Below are positions 17,073-26,445 of a stretch of DNA of 64,000 bases, one piece after another. The stretch is from an uncultured Draconibacterium sp. (GTDB taxonomy: Bacteria; Bacteroidota; Bacteroidia; Bacteroidales; Prolixibacteraceae): positions 186,001 to 250,000 of the forward strand of contig NZ_CAJXYQ010000004.1 of NCBI RefSeq assembly GCF_913063105.1, read 5' to 3'. Both the position numbers and the translations under genes were made by a program. The notes below the pieces were generated by a model. That model was not told the origin of the DNA, did no database searches, and saw only the letters and a list, made by a program, of their open reading frames with translations. Each line of letters begins with the position of its first letter. Position 1 is the first letter of the stretch.

Positions 17073-17540
17073 AACGATGCTTTAAGTGCAGCCAAAACTA
17101 CAGCTTTACAAACATTTGACAAAATTCAAAAAGCCAAAATTACGATGTTCTAACCTTCTATGAACTATGTAAAACGGTAACAGACTCCAGCACCAGAAGA
17201 CCATCTTATGTTAACTATTGATTAATTTTTCTGAATGTGAAATACCTTATTCAAAACCAGACCTCACCATTTTTATTCTTATAAACTGGTTCTATAAAAG
17301 CTTGTTTGCCGATAAACAGAGCCCTGATAACTTTTTAAAATACATAAACAACTGCTACTCAAAACACTCAATTACAACACTTAGCAAACAATTAGTTTTT
17401 AAACAATTCAGATAATTAGTTATATTTAGCCCGAATCTTTCGCATAGATTTATTATTAAAAACGGGGAACAGATGCTGACTGGACTCCGTTTTTTTTGCC
17501 TAAACAATCACAATTTTTCAAAATCTCAGGTATTGGGAAG
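17073..17540. other. Non-coding gap with a possible small RNA
   Basis: This gap upstream of the hydroxyacid dehydrogenase gene contains no convincing gene; the short open frames lack codon structure. A hairpin with a T run reads on the plus strand (listed separately), with the promoter-like TATATTTAG about 40 bases before it, so a short plus-strand RNA is possible. Confidence 0.35.
17459..17497 (+). terminator. Orphan terminator-like hairpin
   Basis: AAAACGG (17459-17465) pairs with CCGTTTT (17487-17493), followed by more T on the plus strand. No plus-strand gene precedes it. It could end a small RNA, or act weakly on the minus strand, where the stem is also followed by a T-rich stretch. Confidence 0.4.
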
Positions 17541-17583
17541 GAAAAAAAAACCTTCAGATTAACTCCGAAGGTTCCTTTTTTTA
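17541..17583. terminator. Terminator downstream of the fumarase gene
   Basis: AACCTTC (17549-17555) and GAAGGTT (17567-17573) form a stem with T runs in both directions. It lies just after the fumarase stop codon on the minus strand, so it is most likely that gene's Rho-independent terminator. Confidence 0.75.
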
Positions 17584-17597
17584 AACGTACAAATAGT

Positions 17598-19202
17598 TTA
17601 TAATTCTTTAAAGAAATCGTTGCCTTTATCATCAACTATAATAAATGCGGGGAAATTCTCGACTCGAATTTTGCGAACGGCTTCCATTCCCAAATCTTCA
17701 AAATCAACTACTTCAACCGATTTGATGCTGTTTTTTGCCAAAATAGCTGCTGGTCCGCCAATCGATCCTAAATAGAACCCGCCATGTTTTTTACACGCAT
17801 CGGTTACGGCCTGCGAGCGGTTTCCTTTTGCCAGCATAATCATCGAGCCACCATGGCTTTGGAACTCGTCAACATAAGGATCCATACGCCCGGCAGTGGT
17901 TGGACCAAAACTACCTGATGCCATTCCTTTTGGTGTTTTTGCAGGGCCGGCATAATAAACCGGGTGATTTTTAAAATACTCGGGCATTGGCTTGCCCTCA
18001 TCGAGCATTTGCTTTATTTGAGCATGTGCAATATCGCGTGCAACAATTAATGTTCCACTTAAGTTAAGCCGGGTTTTTGTTGGATATTTCGTTAATTCGG
18101 CCAATACCTTATCCATTCCCTGGTCCAGATCAATATCAATTGCCGGACTCATTGATGGCGCCTTCGCTGGTAGGAAGCGGGCCGGATTTTTTTCCAGTTG
18201 CTCAAGGAAAATACCTTCTTTTGTAATTTTGGCTTTAATGTTACGGTCGGCACTGCAGCTAACACCCAAACCTACCGGGCACGACGCTGCGTGACGTGGT
18301 AAGCGAATAACACGCACATCGTGAACAAAGTATTTACCACCAAACTGAGCTCCAACACCACTCTCCTGGCAAATTTTTGTAACTTTTTCTTCCCATTCCA
18401 AATCACGGAAAGCCTGGCCGCCTTCGTTACCTTCGGTTGGTAGGTTATCGTAATAACCTGCCGATGCTTTTTTTACTGTTGCCAGAGTTGCCTCGGCTGA
18501 AGTTCCGCCAATTACCAAAGCCAGGTGATAAGGAGGACATGCTGATGTTCCTAAATCCATAATCTTTTCCTGAACAAATTTGGTAAGGTTTTCTTCGGTT
18601 AAAAGCGACTTCGTTTGTTGATATAAAAATGTTTTATTTCCGGAGCCACCACCTTTGGTAATAAACAAGAATTCGTACTTATTTCCCTGCTCAGCATAAA
18701 TATCAATTTGCGCAGGTAGGTTTGTTCCGGTATTCTTTTCTTTGGTCATGGTAAACGGAACCACTTGCGAGTAGCGCAAATTCTTATCGGCGTAGGTTGA
18801 AAAAATCCCTTTTGACAGCATTTCGGCATCGTTTGCTCCGGTATACACATCTTCACCTTTTTTACCAATAACTATTGCTGTACCGGTATCCTGGCAAGTG
18901 GGCAGTTCTCCTTCGGCCGAAACTGCCTGGTTCATCAACATGGTATGAGCCACAAACTTATCGTTATCTGTTGCTTCCGGGTCTTCCAGAATTTTAGCCA
19001 GTTTTTCGAGGTGAGCAGCCCTAAGGTAAAACGACACATCGTTAAAAGCTTCTTTTGCCAGCTCTTCAAGTCCCTGTGGATCTACTTTCAGCAATTCGCG
19101 CCCATCAACCTCTACTGTCGACACATAATCTTTGGTTATACAACGATATTCGGTATCGTCTTTTAAAATTGGAAATGGTTTTTGATATTTAAATTCTGCC
19201 AT
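17598..19202 (-). CDS. Fumarate hydratase, class I (iron-sulfur)
   Basis: 534 residues, the length of single-chain class I fumarases (FumA/FumB type). Cysteines expected to bind the 4Fe-4S cluster are seen in [20 protein letters not shown] and the [18 protein letters not shown] region. The C-terminal beta domain includes [16 protein letters not shown] and [14 protein letters not shown]. It interconverts fumarate and malate in the cytoplasm, in the TCA cycle or, in anaerobes, in the reductive branch to succinate. The oxygen-labile class I enzyme fits an anaerobic or microaerophilic lifestyle. It is a single-gene unit with its own terminator. Confidence 0.95.
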   Translation of the reverse strand: MAEFKYQKPFPILKDDTEYRCITKDYVSTVEVDGRELLKVDPQGLEELAKEAFNDVSFYLRAAHLEKLAKILEDPEATDNDKFVAHTMLMNQAVSAEGELPTCQDTGTAIVIGKKGEDVYTGANDAEMLSKGIFSTYADKNLRYSQVVPFTMTKEKNTGTNLPAQIDIYAEQGNKYEFLFITKGGGSGNKTFLYQQTKSLLTEENLTKFVQEKIMDLGTSACPPYHLALVIGGTSAEATLATVKKASAGYYDNLPTEGNEGGQAFRDLEWEEKVTKICQESGVGAQFGGKYFVHDVRVIRLPRHAASCPVGLGVSCSADRNIKAKITKEGIFLEQLEKNPARFLPAKAPSMSPAIDIDLDQGMDKVLAELTKYPTKTRLNLSGTLIVARDIAHAQIKQMLDEGKPMPEYFKNHPVYYAGPAKTPKGMASGSFGPTTAGRMDPYVDEFQSHGGSMIMLAKGNRSQAVTDACKKHGGFYLGSIGGPAAILAKNSIKSVEVVDFEDLGMEAVRKIRVENFPAFIIVDDKGNDFFKEL

Positions 19203-19381
19203 TGTAAAATCGGTTAAATTAATTTTCGATCAAAGATAAAACTATTCGCTGGTTTCTATTTTTTTTTACCTGCAATCCTTAAAAATTTTAAATTCAATAC
19301 AGATTGGTTTATTAAAAAATCGTTGTTAATATCATTCACTAATTTAAAATCATTCTATCATTTTTGAATACGACAAACCAT

Positions 19382-19389
19382 TACATTTG
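19382..19389 (+). promoter_or_regulatory. Bacteroidota-type -7 element (TAnnTTTG)
   Basis: TACATTTG matches the Bacteroidota primary sigma -7 consensus exactly, with a TTTTTG 15 bases upstream that may serve as the -33 element. The next gene starts at 19410, giving a very short 5' leader. Confidence 0.5.
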
Positions 19390-19409
19390 CCGCCAGATAT
19401 AAAAACAAG

Positions 19410-20651
19410 ATGAAGGTTATGGGTTTTGGGGTTTTGTGCACATTGGCACATGGCCTCCTGTGGGTATTAACTTTAATGCCTGTCAATTTACAAGCTTCTT
19501 GTTATCCCTTCGTCTCCCAGTCATTTCAGAATGAAGCAGCTATGCCTGCCGCAGCAAACGATACTTTTTTGCTGGCCGCAGGTTGTGGCAACAACCAGGT
19601 TTCGGGCAACTTGCTTATCAACGATAGTTTTTTACCCGATTCGGCATGGATAAGTCACATCGAATATCCTGAAACAGGTAATTTCTCGTGTGGCCCCCTG
19701 GGTGATTTTATCTATAAAAATACAATTAATTTTCGGGGAGAAATTACCTTAAACTACCGCCTAAGCTGCATCAGTAACCCGGAATATTACGCTGAGGCAC
19801 AATTAACCATTTTTGTTGAAGACGATAACGATTGCGACAATGTTGTAAACAGTATTGACGTGGATGACGACAATGATGGAATTCTGGATGTTCATGAAGG
19901 TGACCAATCAGTAGATTCGGACAACGACGGTATTCCGGATTGTTATGATATAGATTCGGACAACGATGGTATTACCGATTTTACTGAATGGCAGACCGAA
20001 GGGCAATGCGCAAGTTTATTACTATGCGATAACAATTGCGATGGCTGGGACGACGCATTTGACCCTGCCGAAGGAGGAATGTACTACGAACAGGTTGATA
20101 CCGACAGGGATGGAATCCCTGATTTTTTAGATACAGACTCGGATAACGACGGCATTTCAGATTTTATTGAAGCTTTTGATGTGCTAAACAATGGCGAGCC
20201 GGAGCTAAAAATGCAAAACCTCGATTACGACGGTGATGGCCTTGATAACAGCTGCGACACGTTAAACCGCGAACTATCGATGCGCAATCCAATGGGAAGC
20301 TGTAGCCCCTTACCCGACCATAACCAGAACAATATTAGAGATTGGCGCGACCCCATAAACTACCGGGCCGAAACTGACCCCCAGGATGCTAAAACCGCAG
20401 AAAACGGATTGCTCATTTTCCCCAACCCTGTATTAGATTACTGTACAATAAAAATACCAGCAGAAGCACACCATTCCGAAGTGCCTTATTCCTTAAAAAT
20501 ATTTGACTCGAAAGGCACGCTTATTCAACTTGAATTGCTATACCAGGAAGAACACCACTTGCCACTATCGCACTTAAAAGGAGGCATTTATATTATTCGA
20601 GTAAAAGCAGGTGCCACAAGCTGGACTACACGCATCAGCAAAATCAATTAG
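19410..20651 (+). CDS. Secreted calcium-repeat protein with type IX secretion sorting domain
   Basis: 413 residues. An N-terminal hydrophobic signal is followed by a beta-rich region (about 45-145), then repeated DxDxDG calcium loops of the thrombospondin type 3 kind (VDDDNDGILD, DSDNDGIPD, DSDNDGITD, DTDRDGIPD, DSDNDGISD, DYDGDGLD; about 145-285). A C-terminal Por/type IX secretion sorting domain (about 335-413) contains IFPNPVLDYCTI and GGIYIIRVKAG. The protein should be exported by Sec, crossed over the outer membrane by T9SS and anchored to the surface. The middle calcium repeats are probably structural. There is no catalytic domain, so an adhesin-like or matrix role is a guess. Confidence 0.85.
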   Translation: MKVMGFGVLCTLAHGLLWVLTLMPVNLQASCYPFVSQSFQNEAAMPAAANDTFLLAAGCGNNQVSGNLLINDSFLPDSAWISHIEYPETGNFSCGPLGDFIYKNTINFRGEITLNYRLSCISNPEYYAEAQLTIFVEDDNDCDNVVNSIDVDDDNDGILDVHEGDQSVDSDNDGIPDCYDIDSDNDGITDFTEWQTEGQCASLLLCDNNCDGWDDAFDPAEGGMYYEQVDTDRDGIPDFLDTDSDNDGISDFIEAFDVLNNGEPELKMQNLDYDGDGLDNSCDTLNRELSMRNPMGSCSPLPDHNQNNIRDWRDPINYRAETDPQDAKTAENGLLIFPNPVLDYCTIKIPAEAHHSEVPYSLKIFDSKGTLIQLELLYQEEHHLPLSHLKGGIYIIRVKAGATSWTTRISKIN

Positions 20652-20743
20652 TTAATGCCAAACCTCTCGAAGCCACAATTATTTTGCACAAGTATTTGGT
20701 TTGTATTACATACTTGTTTAATTTTACAACCAAATTAAACCAC

Positions 20744-21364
20744 ATGAAATCAAGTACTTTAAACCAGGAAATGAGTGACAGCGAACTACTAAAAACACTA
20801 AAAACTGCTGTCACTACCTCAAAACGTTCGTTGTACCAGGATGGAATTCTGCTCATTCTCTGGGGAGCAAATTTTACCATTGGTTTTTTACTGAATTATT
20901 ACAAATCAGCTCACCTGCTTGTTTGGTGGGAAAGAAATATTATTGACACCTTAAACATTTTGGCTGGCATTGGTTTAATAGGGTTTACCGCTTATTATTT
21001 ATTTTTGCGCAAACCTAAATACCGCACCTATACAGCTATTTCAACACGTTTTGTTTGGCTGGGCATAATTATCGCCCATAACTTAAATGTTATTGTTACC
21101 AAAAGCTATTTACAAGAAGTTAGTTTTGCACTAATTCATCCGCTTCAGATGGTGTTAATTGGTTTTGCCCTATTTGTTACCGGCGGAATTTACAGATACA
21201 CTTTACTTTCCATAAGTGGCGCTGCAATGTGGATTGCCGCCGTGTTGTGTGCCCATGTAGAACTGACCGACCAATACCTGATTCGAGCTATCGCAAACTT
21301 CATTTGTTTTGTGATTCCGGGGATTTTAATGTATATGCAAAGTAAAAAAACGGTTCATGTTTAA
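20744..21364 (+). CDS. Integral membrane protein of unknown function
   Basis: About 206 residues from MKSSTLNQEMSDSELLKTLK; the frame extends upstream to a TTG, but the ATG at 20744 is preferred. A soluble N-terminal helix precedes about six hydrophobic segments. I do not recognise a named family. Its stop codon overlaps the start of the next gene, a winged-helix regulator, by 8 bp. Such membrane protein plus PF13601-type wHTH pairs recur in Bacteroidota, so the two are likely translationally coupled and act together, perhaps in stress or envelope sensing. That role is inference. Confidence 0.65.
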   Translation: MKSSTLNQEMSDSELLKTLKTAVTTSKRSLYQDGILLILWGANFTIGFLLNYYKSAHLLVWWERNIIDTLNILAGIGLIGFTAYYLFLRKPKYRTYTAISTRFVWLGIIIAHNLNVIVTKSYLQEVSFALIHPLQMVLIGFALFVTGGIYRYTLLSISGAAMWIAAVLCAHVELTDQYLIRAIANFICFVIPGILMYMQSKKTVHV

Positions 21365-21653
21365 AGCGCTCGACCCTTTACTTCATTCGCAAGTTAGGCT
21401 GGCCATAACCACTATCCTCATTAATGTTAAATCGGCCGAATTTTCGTATTTACTCGAAAACATCGAAACCTCTAAAGGAAATCTCAGTTTCCAGATTACA
21501 AAGCTAAAAGAGGAGGGCTACATCAGGGTTAAAAAATCCTTCAGAAAAAATTACCCGCTTACAACCGTAAGTATTACTCCCAAAGGAATTGAAGCCTATG
21601 AAAACTACATTGATGCCATTTCTGAATATTTCAAAAAATCAGGAAAAATATAA
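21357..21653 (+). CDS. Winged-helix transcriptional regulator (MarR/ArsR-like, PF13601 type)
   Basis: 98 residues, essentially a single winged-helix domain. Helices LHSQVRLAITTILIN and FSYLLENIETSKGNLSFQI contain the recognition helix, and the wing is in IRVKKSFRKNYPLTTVSITP. It resembles the winged helix DNA-binding domain family that usually starts with LDPLLHSxxRLxI. No sensor domain is attached. It overlaps the upstream membrane protein gene by 8 bp, so it probably regulates that small operon. Confidence 0.8.
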   Translation: MFKALDPLLHSQVRLAITTILINVKSAEFSYLLENIETSKGNLSFQITKLKEEGYIRVKKSFRKNYPLTTVSITPKGIEAYENYIDAISEYFKKSGKI

Positions 21654-21814
21654 CCACCTGTCCTTTTGCCAATTCGTAAATACCTGAACAAACTTTGTGG
21701 TTTTTCATTAGAATCAGAGTAGGTAAAAAGGTCAATTTAGAGAAATGCAGCCGCTAATGCCGGAATTTGGTCAGGATTAACTATTTTGGCTTATTCGCTA
21801 AATAGTCAAAAAAA

Positions 21815-23824
21815 ATGAAAACAAAACAATTCCTCGTTTCTCTGCTACTTTTTGCGTATATTTTTCCAACGCAGGCTGAAGTTAAGCTTCCCAAAATTTT
21901 CAGTTCTAACATGGTTTTGCAACAGGGTATGGAAGTTCCGGTTTGGGGCTGGGCAACCGCAGGCGAAACGGTTACAATTCAACTAACTACATCAGCATCA
22001 TCTGACAATGAGAATTCCGGAGAGGCCGTGAAACAAACCATACTGATTGCCCATAACAACGCCATTGCCGACAGTAACGGAAAATGGACAACCAAACTGC
22101 CGGCACAAGCATACGGTGGGCCTTACACGCTAAGTATAAAAGGCGAAAACACGATTAATTTTACAAATGTAATGATTGGTGAAGTTTGGGTATGCTCGGG
22201 CCAGTCGAACATGGAATGGCCACTGGCACAGGCCAAAAATGCTGAAAAAGAAATAGCTGCAGCCAAAAACTCTAACATTCGCTTGTTTTCGGTACCCAAG
22301 CGTGTGGCACAGTTTCCGGAAGAGGATTTGGAAGCCGGAGAATGGATGGAATGCACACCTCAAACGGCACATAATTTTTCGGCCGTCGGGTATTTCTTTG
22401 GCCGTTCGTTAGCTGAACAGCTTAACGTGCCTATTGGTTTAATTCACACCTCGTGGGGCGGCACGGTTGCCGAAACCTGGACCAGCGCAAAAACCATTGC
22501 CAACGATCCGGATTTTAAAGCTCCGCTTACCGAGTTGCAGCAACTAAACGTGGAAGAATACAAAAAAAACAAGGAGGCTGAAATTCGAAAAATTCTGGGT
22601 GGAGAAATTCCTTTGGAAGACGAAGGAATGGTGAATGGACAACCTATTTACTCAGCACCGGAGTTAAACGACGAAACCTGGAGCTCGATAAAATCACCCG
22701 GATTATGGGAAGAACAAGGATATGTAAATATTGATGGAATTGGCTGGTACCGTAAGGAATTAAACCTCAACCAGGAACAAACACAGGTGAACCTCAATCT
22801 GCATTTAGGTAAAATTGACGATTCGGATATTACTTTCCTTAACGGAATAGAAGTTGGAAAAACAGAAAACCAATACAACAAAGACCGGGTGTATACCATT
22901 GATAAAAAATATTTAAAGCCCGGAAAAAACATGATTGTGGTGCGGGTAAACGATACCGGTGGCGGTGGCGGTATGTGGGGAGCACCTGAAGATCAGTACG
23001 TGGCAATTGGGAAAGAAAAAATAGATCTTTCGGGTAACTGGAAATTTAAAATTTCAAAAGCAGTTATGCAAGGTTTTGATTTAGGCCCCAACGCCTATCC
23101 TACTCTGCTGTTTAACGGCATGATACACCCCATAATTCCGTATGGTATAAAAGGAGCAATCTGGTACCAGGGTGAGTCAAATGCCAGCCGGGCCCTACAA
23201 TACCGGCGTGTTTTTCCGAACCTTATAAACGATTGGCGAACGCAGTGGAATCAGGGCCAATTTCCTTTTCTTTTTGTGCAACTGGCCAACTACATGAAAG
23301 CCACACAACAGCCCGAAGAAAGTGAATGGGCCGAGTTACGCGAAGCCCAGAGTTTGACCTTAGAACTACCCAATACAGGAATGGCATCGGCCATTGATAT
23401 TGGTGAAGCCGACGACATCCACCCCCGCAACAAACAAGACGTAGGCAATAGGCTGGCCTTAAACGCCTTAAAAACGGCTTATAATAAAGAACTGGTGCAC
23501 ACGGGCCCTACCTATCAATCGGTTGAATTTAAAGATGGAAAAGCCTATATTTCTTTTAAAGATACCGGCGATGGGCTTGCTGTAAAAGACAAATACGGCT
23601 ATGTAAAAGCTTTCACAATTGCAGGGGATGATCGGAAGTTTTACTGGGCCAAAGCAGAAATTATAAATAAAAATACGGTGGTTGTTTATTCTTATGCCGT
23701 AAAAAATCCGGTTGCAGTGCGGTTTGGCTGGGCCAATAATCCTGATGATATTAACCTGTATAACCTCAACGAATTACCGGCGAATCCTTTCAGAACAGAT
23801 AGCTGGCCAGGAATTACAAAGTAA
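21815..23824 (+). CDS. Sialate O-acetylesterase-type SGNH esterase
   Basis: 669 residues with a signal peptide (cleavage about residue 21, FPTQA-EV). An N-terminal beta domain is followed by the SGNH block I serine in CSGQSNMEW (GQSNM at 129-133). A jelly-roll-like insertion follows (about 270-410, IGWYRKELNLNQEQ to NDTGGGGGMWG), then IWYQGESNA and the DDIHPRNK motif holding the catalytic Asp/His. This layout is standard for Bacteroidota sialate 9-O-acetylesterases and related polysaccharide acetylesterases. It removes acetyl groups from sialic acid or from plant or algal glycans in the periplasm. It lies 87 bp before a TonB receptor gene. Confidence 0.88.
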   Translation: MKTKQFLVSLLLFAYIFPTQAEVKLPKIFSSNMVLQQGMEVPVWGWATAGETVTIQLTTSASSDNENSGEAVKQTILIAHNNAIADSNGKWTTKLPAQAYGGPYTLSIKGENTINFTNVMIGEVWVCSGQSNMEWPLAQAKNAEKEIAAAKNSNIRLFSVPKRVAQFPEEDLEAGEWMECTPQTAHNFSAVGYFFGRSLAEQLNVPIGLIHTSWGGTVAETWTSAKTIANDPDFKAPLTELQQLNVEEYKKNKEAEIRKILGGEIPLEDEGMVNGQPIYSAPELNDETWSSIKSPGLWEEQGYVNIDGIGWYRKELNLNQEQTQVNLNLHLGKIDDSDITFLNGIEVGKTENQYNKDRVYTIDKKYLKPGKNMIVVRVNDTGGGGGMWGAPEDQYVAIGKEKIDLSGNWKFKISKAVMQGFDLGPNAYPTLLFNGMIHPIIPYGIKGAIWYQGESNASRALQYRRVFPNLINDWRTQWNQGQFPFLFVQLANYMKATQQPEESEWAELREAQSLTLELPNTGMASAIDIGEADDIHPRNKQDVGNRLALNALKTAYNKELVHTGPTYQSVEFKDGKAYISFKDTGDGLAVKDKYGYVKAFTIAGDDRKFYWAKAEIINKNTVVVYSYAVKNPVAVRFGWANNPDDINLYNLNELPANPFRTDSWPGITK

Positions 23825-23911
23825 ATTGAGAATTAAATTGTTTTGAGCACACAATTAATTTATCAATATAAAGTTGATTATAAAACGTGTTTGCCTAGCT
23901 TTGTGCCAATT

Positions 23912-26320
23912 ATGAGAAACTTTACCATTCTATTTTTTTTACTGCTTACCGAGCTAATAACTTTTGCTCAAAGCAACAATGCAACCTTAAAGGGTATTAT
24001 TAAAGACCAAAATGGAATACCGGTTGATATGGTAAATGTGGTACTGAAAGAATACCCAACCCTTGGAACCACAACAAATGCAAAAGGTGAATTCTTATTG
24101 CGAATTCCGGCCCGTAAAAACCTAACTGTTATCTTCACCTCACTGGGGTACCAAACATTTCAAGATTCGGTTTTTGCCCAGCGCGAAGAAACAATTATAA
24201 AAAACATCGAACTTCCGGAGAAGAACCTTGAATTGGCAGAAATAATTGTACGCGAACAACGCCGCAATGGAGGTAGCATTGTTAGTCTCGATCCTAAAAT
24301 TATTAATTCTATTTCAAGCGCATCAGGTGGTATCGAGGCGGGATTAAAAACACTGCCCGGTGTTTCGTCCAATAACGAATTAAGCTCGCAATACACCGTT
24401 CGAGGTGGTAATTTCGACGAAAACCTGGTTTACGTAAACGATGTGGAGGTATACCGCCCTTTTCTTATTCGGTCGGGGCAACAAGAAGGCCTGAGCTTTG
24501 TAAACAGCGATATGGTTTCAACCATCGATTTTTCAGCCGGCGGTTTTAACGCAAAATATGGCGATAAAATGTCGTCGGTTCTTGATATTAAATACCGGAA
24601 ACCCAGCGATTTTCAGGGCTCCGCATCCGTAAGTATGCTCGGGGCAACTGCCCATTTCGAAGATGTAGCATTAAACGGCAAACTCTCGCACATTTCAGGC
24701 ATCCGTTATAAAACCAACCGATACATCCTGGGCAGCCTCGACGAACAAGGGGAGTACGATCCGCGTTTTCTCGATTTCCAAACTTATATTACCTATCAAT
24801 TCAACGAGAAACTCGACTTGTCGTTTTTGGGTAACGTGGCACAAAACGAATATAATTTTATACCACAAACACGCGAAACAACATTTGGCACCTGGCAAAA
24901 TCCGTTAAACACCAAAATTTATTTCGACGGACAGGAACAAGACGATTTTCAGACCTATTTAGGAGCAATTACGGCCAACTACCACCCCAATCCAAACTTG
25001 AACTTAAAATTTATCGTTTCGGCCTACCACGCCAAAGAAAACGAAACTTACGATATTCAGGGGCAATATTACCTCAACCAATTGGAAAGAAATATGGGTT
25101 CTGAAGAATTTGGCGACAGTTCGTTAAACCTGGGTGTAGGCACTTTTATCAACCACACCAGAAACACGCTGGATGCCACCGTTTACAGTATTTCGCACAA
25201 AGGTGCCTGGAATTCCGAAAATCACCTGATGAACTGGGGGCTTAAATTTCAACACGAAAAAATAAACGACGAACTGAACGAATGGATCTACCGCGATTCG
25301 GCCGGTTATTCCATTCCTTATTCTGATGAGCAAGTTCTGCTGTATTACACATTGAACGCCAAAAATAAAATAAGTTCGAACCGGGTAACAGCATTTTTGC
25401 AGGACAGCTGGAGTGTGCCGGTAAACAGTGGCGATTTGTATTTAACTGGTGGTGTTCGTTTTAATTTCTGGGATTTCAACAACGAGTTGCTGATAAGCCC
25501 TCGCGCCACCTTAAGTTATTTTCCACAGTGGGAAAAGAAAATGTCCTTTCGCTTGTCGGCAGGAATGTACCACCAGTCGCCATTTTTCAAAGAATTAAAA
25601 AAGAGCGACGGCTATATTAATTACGATTCAAAAGCCCAACGATCATTTCAATTGGTTGGAGGTACTGATCTGCTTTTTACGGCCTGGGACCGCCCATTCC
25701 GATTTACCACCGAAGCTTATTACAAACACATGAGCCGACTTGTACCCTACCAGGTTGACAATGTTAGAATACGCTACCTTGCCGAACAGGAAGCAACCGG
25801 TTATGCAACCGGCATTGATTTGAAAATAAACGGCGAATTTGTAAGTGGCTTGCAATCGTGGGCAAGTTTATCGTTTCTTCAAACTGAAGAAGATATTAAG
25901 GGAGACGGACATGGGATGATTCCGCGCCCAACCGACCAGTGGATGAATTTCAGCTTGTTTTTTCAGGATTACCTGCCCGGCAACCCCACCTATAAAATGC
26001 AGCTATCAGGCTTTTACGGCGCACGACTGCCTACCGGCCCACCAAATGGAGAACGCTACCAGGATGTTTTTCGCATGCCCTCGTACCGTCGTATCGACCT
26101 TGGCTTTTCAAAAGTTTTTATTAGCCCTGCAAATCGCTCCAACTCGGCGCTATTCAAGCACATTACCGATATGTGGCTGAGTTTGGAGGTTTTCAATATT
26201 CTCAACATTAACAACACCATTTCGTACTTTTGGGTGTCGAGTATTTATGGCGACCAATATGCCGTACCTAATTACCTCACTTCCAGAAAATTCAACTTAA
26301 AACTTACAATTAAATTTTAA
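23912..26320 (+). CDS. TonB-dependent outer-membrane receptor with carboxypeptidase-like domain
   Basis: About 802 residues from MRNFTILFFLLL. The ATG at 23912 begins a proper signal peptide, unlike the upstream in-frame start. A CarboxypepD_reg-like domain (about 20-100) contains GIIKDQNGIPVDMVNV and TNAKGEFLLRIP. The plug (about 125-240) contains GIEAGLKTLPGVSS and YTVRGGNFDENLVYVNDVEV. The remainder is a long beta-barrel ending FNLKLTIKF, a classic outer-membrane C-terminus. No SusD gene is adjacent, so it is a SusC-relative or siderophore/peptide-type receptor rather than part of a standard PUL. The ligand is unknown. Confidence 0.88.
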   Translation: MRNFTILFFLLLTELITFAQSNNATLKGIIKDQNGIPVDMVNVVLKEYPTLGTTTNAKGEFLLRIPARKNLTVIFTSLGYQTFQDSVFAQREETIIKNIELPEKNLELAEIIVREQRRNGGSIVSLDPKIINSISSASGGIEAGLKTLPGVSSNNELSSQYTVRGGNFDENLVYVNDVEVYRPFLIRSGQQEGLSFVNSDMVSTIDFSAGGFNAKYGDKMSSVLDIKYRKPSDFQGSASVSMLGATAHFEDVALNGKLSHISGIRYKTNRYILGSLDEQGEYDPRFLDFQTYITYQFNEKLDLSFLGNVAQNEYNFIPQTRETTFGTWQNPLNTKIYFDGQEQDDFQTYLGAITANYHPNPNLNLKFIVSAYHAKENETYDIQGQYYLNQLERNMGSEEFGDSSLNLGVGTFINHTRNTLDATVYSISHKGAWNSENHLMNWGLKFQHEKINDELNEWIYRDSAGYSIPYSDEQVLLYYTLNAKNKISSNRVTAFLQDSWSVPVNSGDLYLTGGVRFNFWDFNNELLISPRATLSYFPQWEKKMSFRLSAGMYHQSPFFKELKKSDGYINYDSKAQRSFQLVGGTDLLFTAWDRPFRFTTEAYYKHMSRLVPYQVDNVRIRYLAEQEATGYATGIDLKINGEFVSGLQSWASLSFLQTEEDIKGDGHGMIPRPTDQWMNFSLFFQDYLPGNPTYKMQLSGFYGARLPTGPPNGERYQDVFRMPSYRRIDLGFSKVFISPANRSNSALFKHITDMWLSLEVFNILNINNTISYFWVSSIYGDQYAVPNYLTSRKFNLKLTIKF

Positions 26321-26415
26321 GCTATAATTTTCTAAAATAATGTTTTGAATGTTTAAACATTATTAAAACTGCCGCCTTGCACAAGTTGCTTTCCAGATGT
26401 TGATTGGTAAACAAT

Positions 26416-26423
26416 TACCTTTG
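26416..26423 (+). promoter_or_regulatory. Bacteroidota-type -7 element upstream of the PhzF gene
   Basis: TACCTTTG fits TAnnTTTG and lies 22 bp before the PhzF gene start. A well-spaced -33 TTTG is not obvious. Confidence 0.4.
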
Positions 26424-26445
26424 CGATACAATTTAATTGCTATTT

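Noticed and set aside
17218-17415. A 65-codon plus-strand frame in the gap near fumarase
   Set aside because: AT-rich random composition, no start context and no domain.
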